Assembly (NCBI GenBank): GCA_020721165.1
Contig: DYNG01000032.1
Coordinates: forward strand, 1-7,233
Direction: 5' to 3'
DNA: 7,233 bases
From: Desulfocapsa sulfexigens
GTDB lineage: Bacteria > Desulfobacterota > Desulfobulbia > Desulfobulbales > Desulfocapsaceae
The notes under the pieces are model-generated. The model was given only the letters and a program-made list of their open reading frames with translations. It was not told where the DNA came from and searched no databases. Below, in pieces: positions 1 to 6,418 of this stretch. A program made the position numbers and the translations under genes. Every line of letters starts with the position of its first letter. The first letter of the stretch is position 1.

Positions 1-1168
1 AAAATTTCGGATCGCGCCAGAGCTTCCCCGCCAGGCGCAAGGGGTTGGAAAACAACTCGGCCAAGGGACCCAGCATCTCGGAAGGATCACGGAAGCACTC
101 CCACTCGCAGAGCTGGCACTCTTTGCGCCGCGAGATTCGAGGTTCCCGGTGGCGCAGATCGGGCAGTTCGGCAAAGACTTCGGGCAGATAGCCGCAGGGG
201 TGGATATTGCCCCGCTCGGATTCGACAAAGAAGAAGTCGTGACCGCCCCGGCAGGAATATTGAGGGGGGATATGGTCGCGGAATTTTCTGACCAGGCTGT
301 AGAGGGAACAGCGCGGCGAGAAGATCCGCATCTGGCCCCGAAAGAGCGGAATCGTCTCAAACAGGGCCTGGAACAACAGGCCTTTTTCCTCGGGGCTAAA
401 GGAGATCACCCGATCAGCGGAGGCGGCGCCATAGACCCTGGACAAGCCCTCGCCCCCCGCCGGCGCCCCCGGTTCCTCAGGGGTGTCGCTCATGGGATAA
501 CAGGCGTTGACAATGGTAAATCCGAGTCCCTGGACAAAGGAATAGAAGCGGCGGAAGGCCTCCCGGAACAGGGCGCTGAACTCCTCCCCTTCCAGATCCG
601 GCTCATAGAGGCGGGGATTGCGCCCTCCGGTATGGCGGTTGATTCCGAGATTAACCGAAGGGTAAACCCCATGCGCATGAAAAATGGGCAGCGCCTTCTC
701 AATCCCGCGCACCACGCCGGGCAGACCGCGCATTCGCTCATGCTCTTCCGGGTCGGCGGAATCAAGGCTGATCCAGAAGGTGTATAACTTGGTGGCCGCA
801 ATCCTGGCTGCCAGGGCGGAGATACGGGCCTCAAAATCGGGTCGTTCCGAGCCCATGAACAGAAAGCCGTTGGTGCCGGTTCGGATATAGCCAATTCCGG
901 CGCTGGCGGCATGGTTGATCAGTTCAAGAAGATCATCCAGGAAAAGCAGGGGCTCGCCGCCGGTAAAAGAGAGGGCCTGGACTCCGCGCCGGGCGCCATC
1001 ATCAATGAGTCGTTTGACCCTATCCTGGTCCAGGCGGCTGCGCTGAAAAACCTGGGAACGGCGCATACCGCACTGGGGACAGTCGGCATTGCAGTGGCTG
1101 GCGTATTGAATAACCAACTGGCCGGGGAGACGGCCCTTGAAAAACGGGGTAAGCTCGTGCAGGCGCAT
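1..1168 (-). CDS. Radical SAM/SPASM-domain protein, 3' end cut by the window edge
   Basis: Reading the minus strand from an ATG at 1168-1166 gives 389 open codons that run off the left edge, so the C-terminus is missing. The N-terminal half shows the radical SAM signature: CxxxCxxC at C26, C30 and C33 (CNADCPQC), which binds the 4Fe-4S cluster used to cleave S-adenosylmethionine, then the SAM-binding GGEPL at residues 70-74. A second cysteine group follows at C287, C306, C325, C351, C354 and C358. The pattern CRGG, then G-N-I-H-P-C, then CxxCxxxC resembles a SPASM or twitch domain, which holds auxiliary Fe-S clusters in peptide-modifying and related enzymes. The start is chosen by GAGAGG five bases upstream; an in-frame ATG at 1183 lacks a ribosome binding site. 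The protein looks cytosolic, with no signal peptide. The substrate cannot be told from the sequence. The gene is divergent from the rightward cluster, and membership of the same pathway is only possible. Confidence 0.9.
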   Translation of the reverse strand, partial: MRLHELTPFFKGRLPGQLVIQYASHCNADCPQCGMRRSQVFQRSRLDQDRVKRLIDDGARRGVQALSFTGGEPLLFLDDLLELINHAASAGIGYIRTGTNGFLFMGSERPDFEARISALAARIAATKLYTFWISLDSADPEEHERMRGLPGVVRGIEKALPIFHAHGVYPSVNLGINRHTGGRNPRLYEPDLEGEEFSALFREAFRRFYSFVQGLGFTIVNACYPMSDTPEEPGAPAGGEGLSRVYGAASADRVISFSPEEKGLLFQALFETIPLFRGQMRIFSPRCSLYSLVRKFRDHIPPQYSCRGGHDFFFVESERGNIHPCGYLPEVFAELPDLRHREPRISRRKECQLCEWECFRDPSEMLGPLAELFSNPLRLAGKLWRDPKF

Positions 1169-1173
1169 GAAAT

Positions 1174-1179
1174 CCTCTC
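1174..1179 (-). promoter_or_regulatory. Ribosome binding site of the radical SAM gene
   Basis: On the minus strand this reads GAGAGG and lies five bases before the ATG at 1168. It favours that start over the in-frame ATG at 1183, which has only an A/T-rich stretch upstream. Confidence 0.6.
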
Positions 1180-1343
1180 TCATGAAAAAAATACCGTTTG
1201 CATCCTGAACCAGAAGGCAGGCCGGAAAACAGATCAATCTTCAGTTGACCACTTAAGCCTTGCTTCTATCAGTGATACGACAGGACGAGATGAGTATTTC
1301 ATTACAATCGTGTTTGAAAAATATCTCCCTGGGTCAGTCCGTT

Positions 1344-1373
1344 AAAAAAGGGGATGAGAACGAATCATCCGCC
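1344..1373 (-). terminator. Intrinsic-terminator-like hairpin facing the radical SAM gene
   Basis: On the minus strand GG-C-GGATGA (1373-1365) pairs with TCATCCCC (1357-1350) around a seven-base loop, with one bulged base at 1371, and is followed at once by six T residues (1349-1344). That is the form of a rho-independent terminator for leftward transcription. No minus-strand gene lies to its right in the window, so it may act as an attenuator in the radical SAM leader or simply block leftward read-through. A flanking pair, GGTCAG (1332-1337) and CTGACC (1375-1380), could form a competing or enclosing stem. On the plus strand there is no T tract. Confidence 0.5.
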
Positions 1374-1499
1374 CCTGACCAAAAAATAATCCTTCCTTAA
1401 TTCCAGCCAAATACTGACAAGATAGGGTGATGTTGTTAACGCCTTATCCCGTTTATCGGGACAAGAGTCTTCTGCCTTCATCTTTCCTGGAGTATCGTC

Positions 1500-1724
1500 A
1501 TGCGTCGCTGTATCTATCTTTCCTGTTATGATTCCGTCAATGCCGGCTGGTCGGTGGCCAGTTGCCGGTTGAATGCCTCGCCCTATATCCCAAGTGTACA
1601 GGAGCTTGAACGATACTGTAAAACCGGCCAGCTTCAGCAGTGTCCGGTCTTTTCACCATCCTCTTTTGAAGAGTTCTGTTTCTCGCCTGAATTGGCAGTC
1701 GTGGCGCTGGCCCGATCCCGCTAA
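1500..1724 (+). CDS. Small cysteine-rich protein with a YC-x7-CP signature
   Basis: This is a 74-residue protein preceded by GGAG (1489-1492) seven bases before the ATG, which makes it a credible translated gene. It has six cysteines: C4, C9, C22, C40, C48 and C60. The central part contains the arrangement C-x-L, Y-x-P, ELERYC and then CPVF. Short proteins and tail domains with a similar pattern (a cysteine, Y-x-P, an E-rich helix with YC, then CP) are familiar from anaerobic delta-proteobacterial genomes, but I cannot name a family with certainty. Four or more cysteines suggest metal or Fe-S binding, which is inference. There is no signal peptide or membrane helix, so it is probably cytosolic. 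It ends in TAA directly followed by TAG and lies in the same frame as the large gene downstream, 42 bases before that gene's likely ATG, so the two are probably cotranscribed. Confidence 0.7.
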   Translation: MRRCIYLSCYDSVNAGWSVASCRLNASPYIPSVQELERYCKTGQLQQCPVFSPSSFEEFCFSPELAVVALARSR

Positions 1725-1757
1725 TAGTTGACCGCCCTATCCCCTCCCTTCCACCCT

Positions 1758-1762
1758 GGTGA
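1758..1762 (+). promoter_or_regulatory. Ribosome binding site that places the start of the large gene at 1767
   Basis: GGTGA lies four bases before the ATG at 1767. The upstream in-frame TTG at 1728 directly follows the TAATAG stops and has no purine-rich site before it, so 1767 is the better start. Confidence 0.5.
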
Positions 1763-1766
1763 ATCT

Positions 1767-4136
1767 ATGCCCCCTTCCCGGATTGCCCTGAATCATGAAG
1801 CGACCTCCCCGGCTGATCAGAATGAGTGGTTTCGAGAGGAGGTTCTGGCCCGCTCCGGCCAGCAGCCCTTTTCCCCTTCTGACACCACGGTCGGGGTAGA
1901 AAACGAGGTGCAGGTGGCCGTGATTGGCAACAGGGAGCAGGTGGATCTGGCGATTGCCATTGAAGAGTCCAACTATTTTCAAAATCTGCAACGCCGGGCC
2001 GAGCGGGGCGATATGCCCCGCTCGGCCATCACCGATCTGCGCCGCTTTCTCGATGAGAATGAGGAGCAGGTCTGGGAAAACAGTTGGGTTCGTTTCCCCC
2101 GCAACCGACTGTCGCGCCACGCTGAACTTGTTCTCCAGCACGATCTGCTGGCCGACAAATCCCGCCCCGACCAGGGGCTTCGCCAGGATCGCCACCGCTT
2201 TCTCTTTACCCAGCAGGGGGAAGAGTGGTTGCGGGTGCCCATCAGTTATCTGCTCAAACTGACCCTGGCGGATGCCATCAGTCAGCCTGACCTGAATTTC
2301 CCGCTTTTTCTCCAGATCGGGAAACGGTTGATGGAGCATTTTATCAGCGACAACACCTCGCCGGAGATCACCTCCTTTCTGGTCACCGGCTCAGACGATG
2401 GGGAATTGCCGGGAATAGCAGCCGCCAAAGAAACCGCCCGCCGGTTTTTCTTCACCCAGCTTCTGGTGCAATATGCCAACAAGCAGTTTCATCTGCAAAG
2501 CCACGGCCAGACCTGCCAGCTCTATATGGCCCCCAATCCGCCCCTGCGGCAAAAGCAGCTCAACGACCTGGTCTCCGACGCCTTTTACCGCGAACTGTTT
2601 CTCAACCCCTGCCTCTCGGGCTGGCAACGCGGCGAAGAGAAGAATGAGTATATGGGGCTCTGCCACCGTACCCTGTCGCGCAGTCAGTTGAACACCATCG
2701 CCAAACTGAAAGAGGCTGGCATTATCGTCAACAACCTGGTTGTTCTGCCCAATACTTCCAACACCTGCCTGGCCAATAACGGTGTTCATATTACCCTGGG
2801 CAGCAAGGTCTTGAGCCGGTGCTATGGAGATTCGCCTGGTCAATCAGGACACCAGCATGAAAAATATTTTGGCGATCTGGCCATTAAGATAGTCGAGCAT
2901 TTCCTGCCCCTCTTCGTGACCACCGTTTCAGCGGCCCCTTATCGCCTTGGCTTTAGTGATTTTCATCCAGAAAAGGCCCTGGGTTTTCTGCCCCATGAAC
3001 TGGATTACACCCATCTGCGGATGCTCTGGCGGCGCTGGAAAAAAAAGGCTCATCTGCGATTCTGCGGCCACAGCTTCACCCCCAATGGGCCGGAAAAGAT
3101 GGACCGCCTCCTCAGCCGTCTGCTGGGCCTGCGCGGTGATTTTATCCCCGATGTGCGCCTTATTGATTACCTGGTCGCCCTGCAAAGTGTGGAGCAGAGT
3201 CCGGCCCTGGATGGGACTGTTGGCAATCAGGATCGGTTAAAAAAAGATCTGAGCGAAATGGGAGTTTTCGATGCCAGCATGGCCTCGTATCTGCCTTACC
3301 GGATGCGGGAGCTGGCAAAGATGAACTTTTCCGGATTTGAGGGACGACATTATTCCCTGTTCCCCCGCCTGCTCAAGGACATGAGCGCGGCGGTCAACCT
3401 CCAGACCATAATCACCGCCCTGGCCTACCAGTGGGTGGTAAGTGGCACGGTGCGCCATCATCATATCCCCGATAATCCCTTTATCGAAAGCGAGCGCCGC
3501 CAGATTTTTTTTGCCGCCTCCATTGGCCTGCCCACCTTCTTTGTCCATGCTGAAAGCAAAAATCATCTCCTCCGCCGTATTCTGGCCCTGGTGCGAAACC
3601 AGCGCCCCAGCCGCCGCTACAAAGGCTATATTCGGGTGGGAACCCTCGATTATCAACAGGCCTGCCTGCACATCATCAAAGAAGAAGGGGGCTGGCTGCT
3701 GGAAACCGCTGGAGTTAAAGAAGAGCTGGCCAGGATGAAGGCGATTCTGGCCGGAGACAAGAAAACCGCTGCCGAACGACTGACCAGGGAAATTATGGAG
3801 AGTCGAGGAGCTCGCGGCAGCGCCATGAATCTTCAGGCCGATGAATTTAACAGGGCGGCGGAAAAGTATTACCGAACCACCCTTTTGACCGATCATCTGG
3901 AAGAGGGGATGCGGGTGCTTTCTGAAGACAGTTATCGTTTTGAGCGAAAAGGGTGCCAGGTGATATCGAAAATGGCGGAAATCGTGACCGGTGGCTGTTC
4001 CATTACCGCCTATATTGATCGCTTTGCTCCCCGGGTCATCAACGGCAAGGCCTCAGGCGATGAAATTCAACGACTGATTCTCCTGTCCCTGCTCATCATT
4101 GAACAGAAACGGCGAGAGCAGGAAAAATCTTTATAA
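1767..4136 (+). CDS. Large uncharacterised soluble protein (about 789 residues)
   Basis: I do not recognise this protein. From the ATG at 1767 it has 789 residues; a TTG at 1728 would add 13. No signal peptide or membrane helix is visible, so it is probably cytosolic. The N-terminal part carries TVGVENEVQV (residues 41-50), which faintly recalls the acidic G-x-E-x-E strand of glutamate-cysteine ligase-like enzymes; this is weak. Other blocks that look constrained are LRVPISYLLKL (155-165), NNGVHITLGS (337-346), a stretch rich in acidic, histidine and aromatic residues at 395-421 (GFSDFHPE, then LPHELDYTHL), CGHSFTPNGP (433-442), RHHHIPDNPF (563-572) and ERRQIFF plus SIGLPTFF (576-592). The many conserved-looking His, Asp and Glu residues suggest a metal-dependent enzyme. 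The C-terminal 140 residues look helical and highly charged. It sits 102 bases before a decarboxylase gene and probably shares its transcript. Function unknown. Confidence 0.85.
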   Translation: MPPSRIALNHEATSPADQNEWFREEVLARSGQQPFSPSDTTVGVENEVQVAVIGNREQVDLAIAIEESNYFQNLQRRAERGDMPRSAITDLRRFLDENEEQVWENSWVRFPRNRLSRHAELVLQHDLLADKSRPDQGLRQDRHRFLFTQQGEEWLRVPISYLLKLTLADAISQPDLNFPLFLQIGKRLMEHFISDNTSPEITSFLVTGSDDGELPGIAAAKETARRFFFTQLLVQYANKQFHLQSHGQTCQLYMAPNPPLRQKQLNDLVSDAFYRELFLNPCLSGWQRGEEKNEYMGLCHRTLSRSQLNTIAKLKEAGIIVNNLVVLPNTSNTCLANNGVHITLGSKVLSRCYGDSPGQSGHQHEKYFGDLAIKIVEHFLPLFVTTVSAAPYRLGFSDFHPEKALGFLPHELDYTHLRMLWRRWKKKAHLRFCGHSFTPNGPEKMDRLLSRLLGLRGDFIPDVRLIDYLVALQSVEQSPALDGTVGNQDRLKKDLSEMGVFDASMASYLPYRMRELAKMNFSGFEGRHYSLFPRLLKDMSAAVNLQTIITALAYQWVVSGTVRHHHIPDNPFIESERRQIFFAASIGLPTFFVHAESKNHLLRRILALVRNQRPSRRYKGYIRVGTLDYQQACLHIIKEEGGWLLETAGVKEELARMKAILAGDKKTAAERLTREIMESRGARGSAMNLQADEFNRAAEKYYRTTLLTDHLEEGMRVLSEDSYRFERKGCQVISKMAEIVTGGCSITAYIDRFAPRVINGKASGDEIQRLILLSLLIIEQKRREQEKSL

Positions 4137-4146
4137 TATTCATTAC

Positions 4147-4175
4147 TTGCCTGTGGCAAAAACTTTTCTTTTGCC
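4147..4175 (+). repeat. Overlapping inverted repeats between the large gene and the decarboxylase gene
   Basis: TTGCC (4147-4151), GGCAAAA (4155-4161) and TTTTGCC (4169-4175) lie in order. GGCAA can pair with the upstream TTGCC across a three-base loop, or GGCAAAA with the downstream TTTTGCC over seven base pairs across a seven-base loop. The two hairpins exclude each other. Only three T residues follow (4181-4183), so this is not a standard intrinsic terminator; it could protect or process the mRNA. The rest of the 102-base gap shows no clear promoter. Confidence 0.35.
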
Positions 4176-4238
4176 GTGCCTTTGAGCGAAAACCCTCATA
4201 TTTCAAGGCGCCCAGGAGAGTGACAACCAGGAGTCCCT

Positions 4239-5243
4239 ATGTTGCAGCATCAATATATTGCCCGGGAATCGGGGAAAATCATCACCGAAAAGCTGCTGGG
4301 GGACCGCTCCATCCGCTTTCTTTACAGCCGGGTGCGGGAACATGCCCCGTCCATGTTCAAGGCCCTGACCTCAAGCTATTCGTCCAGTCTCCTGGGCTAT
4401 CTCCATTTCAATCTGGGACTGGATCAGAAACGGAAAAAGGGCCTGGATCTGCTGGCGGTTATGGGCGCTGACTGGCGGGAGTGTGTGGAGCCACCTTCGG
4501 CCTTTGACACCCCGCGCCAGGTCTTTGAACGGAAAATCAGGTATCAGGAGCTGCGCCCGATGGATGAGGACCCCCTGGCGCTGGTTTCACCCGCCGATGC
4601 CAAGACGCTCATTGGAACCCTGAAAGCCACCCCTCATCTGTTTATCAAGGAAAAATTTTTCAGCCTTGAAGAGTTGCTGGGTCAAGAGAGGGGCTGGATC
4701 AAGGATTTTTATGACGGTGAGTTTGCCATTTTTCGCCTGACTCCCGACAAATACCATTATAATCACCTGCCGGTGAGCGGAGTGGTGGTGGATATTTACG
4801 AACTGGAAGGACGATACCACTCCTGCAATCCGGGAGCGGTGATGGCCATTGCCGCCCTCTACTCCAAAAACCGCCGGATTGTGACCATCATTGACACCGA
4901 TGTCAACGGGGGCTCCCAGGTCGGACTGGTGGCCATGATCGAGGTGGTGGCCCTGATGATTGGCGATATTGTCCAGCGCTACAGCGAGACCGGTTATAAC
5001 GATCCCCGGCCGGTTGAAATCAACGATTTTGTGAAAAAAGGCTGCCCGAAGAGCCTGTACCGTCCGGGCAGTTCCACGGATATTCTGCTGTTTCAGAAAG
5101 ACAGGTCGTCTTTCAGCGAAGACCTGCTCAGCAATGTCAGGCGACAGGATGTGCAGAGCCGTTTTTCTTCCGTTCTTGGTCATTCACTGGTGGAGACCGA
5201 TGTCCAGGTTCGCTCCACCATTGGCCGAGCAAACAGGGCATAA
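4239..5243 (+). CDS. Phosphatidylserine decarboxylase family protein (pyruvoyl-dependent), divergent
   Basis: This 334-residue protein has the layout of phosphatidylserine decarboxylase proenzymes, which cleave themselves to create a pyruvoyl group and turn phosphatidylserine into phosphatidylethanolamine at the inner membrane. Family landmarks appear in order: the helical N-terminus, RKIRYQELRPM (about 98-108), SPAD (117-120) with the probable triad Asp D120, YHYNHLP (172-178) with the probable triad His H176, the YHSCNP block (193-198), NRR (211-213), a glycine-valine strand around 224-246, and the processing site PGSST (276-280) followed by DILLFQK. Cleavage would be expected at G277-S278, leaving a tail of 57 residues. 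Oddities: GSST replaces the common GST, the usual G-x-E-(M/L)-G stretch before it reads GCPKS, and the D of the DYH motif is K. The substrate may therefore differ from phosphatidylserine. AGGAG lies five bases before the ATG. It follows the large gene by 102 bases and precedes the Lgt-like gene by 44. Confidence 0.88.
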   Translation: MLQHQYIARESGKIITEKLLGDRSIRFLYSRVREHAPSMFKALTSSYSSSLLGYLHFNLGLDQKRKKGLDLLAVMGADWRECVEPPSAFDTPRQVFERKIRYQELRPMDEDPLALVSPADAKTLIGTLKATPHLFIKEKFFSLEELLGQERGWIKDFYDGEFAIFRLTPDKYHYNHLPVSGVVVDIYELEGRYHSCNPGAVMAIAALYSKNRRIVTIIDTDVNGGSQVGLVAMIEVVALMIGDIVQRYSETGYNDPRPVEINDFVKKGCPKSLYRPGSSTDILLFQKDRSSFSEDLLSNVRRQDVQSRFSSVLGHSLVETDVQVRSTIGRANRA

Positions 5244-5287
5244 TCCCTGACGATGATGACCATTCAAACAAACCCGGAAAAATCACC

Positions 5288-6361
5288 ATGAGCGAGCAAA
5301 TCTTTATAGGGATCGCCGGCCTGGTCTTTCTGACCCTTTCCATCTGGGCCTTTCGCGTTCTGCCCCAGGAACGCTGGCAGATGCTGGCGGCGGTTCCCCT
5401 GCGGAAAAATGAACAGGGAGGCTGGCAGGGCCTTAATTTAACCTCGTACGGATTTCTGCTGGCCACAGCCACGGCCATTGCCGCCCTGTTTGGCCTGATC
5501 CTGCTTGAGAGCACGAACTCGTATCTCCCCGGAGTGATGGCGGTATTTCTCCTCATCTTCGGGGTCAGCCTGCCCGCCTCGAAAGTCCTGGCCCGCCTGG
5601 TCGAGAAAAAGCTCCATACCTTCACCGTGGGCGGCGCCTTTTTCTGCGGTCTGCTGTTCGCCCCTCTGGCCATCGTCATTGTTAATCTTGTGCTCAGCGC
5701 CGTCCACGCTCCCGAGCTACAGTTGCTGGTGGTTCTGGCGGCCCTTGCCATCAGTTTCGTCCTGGGCGAAGGTTTGGGCCGGCTGGCCTGCATCAGTTAT
5801 GGCTGCTGCTATGGTAAGCCATTAAAGGAATGCCGCTGGTTGACCCGCAAGCTCTTTGACCATTTTTCCTTTGTCTTCACCGGTGCCACCAAAAAGGCCG
5901 TCTATGACGGAGGACTGGCAGGGGAAAAATTGCTTCCGATCCAGGCCATCACCAACCTCCTCTATACCTTGACCGCCCTCTTCTCCACCTCTCTTTTCCT
6001 GCGCGGACACTATGGGGCCGCCTTCCTGGTCAGTCTGTTCGTGTCTCAGATCTGGCGTTTTTTCTCGGAGACCATGCGCTCTGACTTCCGGGGTTTGGGC
6101 CGGATCTCGGTCTATCAAAAAATGAGCCTTTTGGCCCTGCCATTCGTTCTGATAATTAGCCTCCTCGTTCCGACCACGGCGGGGCCGCTGCCGTCCATCA
6201 TCAAGGGCCTGACGATATGCCTTCAGCCCATCCCCATGATTAGCCTGCAACTGCTGTGGATTCTCCTCTTTTTTATCTATGGCCGCAGCACAGCCACCTC
6301 CTCCACCGTCTCCTTCTTCGTGCTCGTTCCCCAGGGAGACTTTCCCCACGAACAAAAATAG
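5288..6361 (+). CDS. Lgt-like membrane protein (prolipoprotein diacylglyceryl transferase family)
   Basis: This 357-residue protein has about eight or nine hydrophobic helices (for example 4-22, 52-73, 80-100, 114-136, 143-162, 218-258, 278-297 and 316-333). Lgt moves diacylglycerol from phosphatidylglycerol onto the lipobox cysteine of prolipoproteins. Lgt landmarks occur in order: a YG pair at 54-55 (matching E. coli Y26), GGAFFCG at 115-121 (the H103 region, here with C120), GEGLGRL then GCCYGKP at 160-178 with R165 and G176 (E. coli R143 and G154), PIQ at 217-219, WRFFSE at 256-261 with R257 and E261 (E. coli R239 and E243), and ISVYQ at 273-277. The GCCYG variant is common in Lgt proteins outside gamma-proteobacteria. 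An additional N-terminal helix of about 45 residues precedes the core. The gene probably forms an operon with the decarboxylase gene. Whether it is the housekeeping Lgt or a specialised paralogue cannot be decided here; the context favours a paralogue. Confidence 0.82.
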   Translation: MSEQIFIGIAGLVFLTLSIWAFRVLPQERWQMLAAVPLRKNEQGGWQGLNLTSYGFLLATATAIAALFGLILLESTNSYLPGVMAVFLLIFGVSLPASKVLARLVEKKLHTFTVGGAFFCGLLFAPLAIVIVNLVLSAVHAPELQLLVVLAALAISFVLGEGLGRLACISYGCCYGKPLKECRWLTRKLFDHFSFVFTGATKKAVYDGGLAGEKLLPIQAITNLLYTLTALFSTSLFLRGHYGAAFLVSLFVSQIWRFFSETMRSDFRGLGRISVYQKMSLLALPFVLIISLLVPTTAGPLPSIIKGLTICLQPIPMISLQLLWILLFFIYGRSTATSSTVSFFVLVPQGDFPHEQK

Positions 6362-6391
6362 GTTCTGCTGCACCTCCTCGCCCCTCATACG

Positions 6392-6418
6392 GTTTAAACG
6401 ACAATTTAATCGTTTAAA
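6392..6418. repeat. AT-rich inverted repeat with GTTTAAA copies 20 bases apart
   Basis: TTTAAACG (6393-6400) and CGTTTAAA (6411-6418) form an 8-bp inverted repeat around ten A/T-rich bases. Seen another way, GTTTAAA occurs at 6392 and 6412, exactly 20 bases apart, near two turns of the helix. No T-run follows on the plus strand. It could be a weak terminator for the Lgt-like gene or an operator in the promoter region of the next gene. Confidence 0.4.

Larger units (their letters stand above)
1169..1499. promoter_or_regulatory. Divergent intergenic region between the radical SAM gene and the rightward cluster
   Basis: These 331 bases separate two divergent genes and should hold promoters for both. 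No convincing coding frame was found: the open plus frame that enters here to 1345 is mostly antisense to the radical SAM gene. A possible sigma-70 promoter for the plus strand is TTGACC (1245-1250), 16 bases, then TATCAG (1267-1272); the match is moderate. A hairpin with a U-tract on the minus strand lies at 1344-1373 and is listed separately. A small perfect hairpin, TCCCG-TTTAT-CGGGA, lies at 1447-1461 between that structure and the small gene. No clear promoter for the minus strand was recognised. Confidence 0.45.

Noticed and set aside
149..787. Open plus-strand frame of 212 codons
   Set aside because: It is antisense to the radical SAM gene, whose minus-strand frame carries CxxxCxxC and GGEPL; the plus translation shows no domain.
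490..912. Open minus-strand frame of 140 codons
   Set aside because: It overlaps the radical SAM gene in another frame of the same strand and has low-complexity proline/serine-rich content.
911..1345. Open plus-strand frame of 144 codons
   Set aside because: More than half is antisense to the radical SAM gene, no ribosome binding site was seen, and it ends inside the divergent regulatory region.
3237..3896. Open minus-strand frame of 219 codons inside the large gene
   Set aside because: It is a shadow of the 789-residue plus-strand gene, with no start signal or recognisable domain.
4153..4175. Possible sigma-54 promoter (TGGCA then TTGC)
   Set aside because: The GG and GC elements are about 17 bases apart, too far for the required spacing of about ten.
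5137..5793. Open minus-strand frame of 218 codons
   Set aside because: It is antisense to the decarboxylase and Lgt-like genes, both of which show family motifs; the composition is that of a GC-driven shadow.
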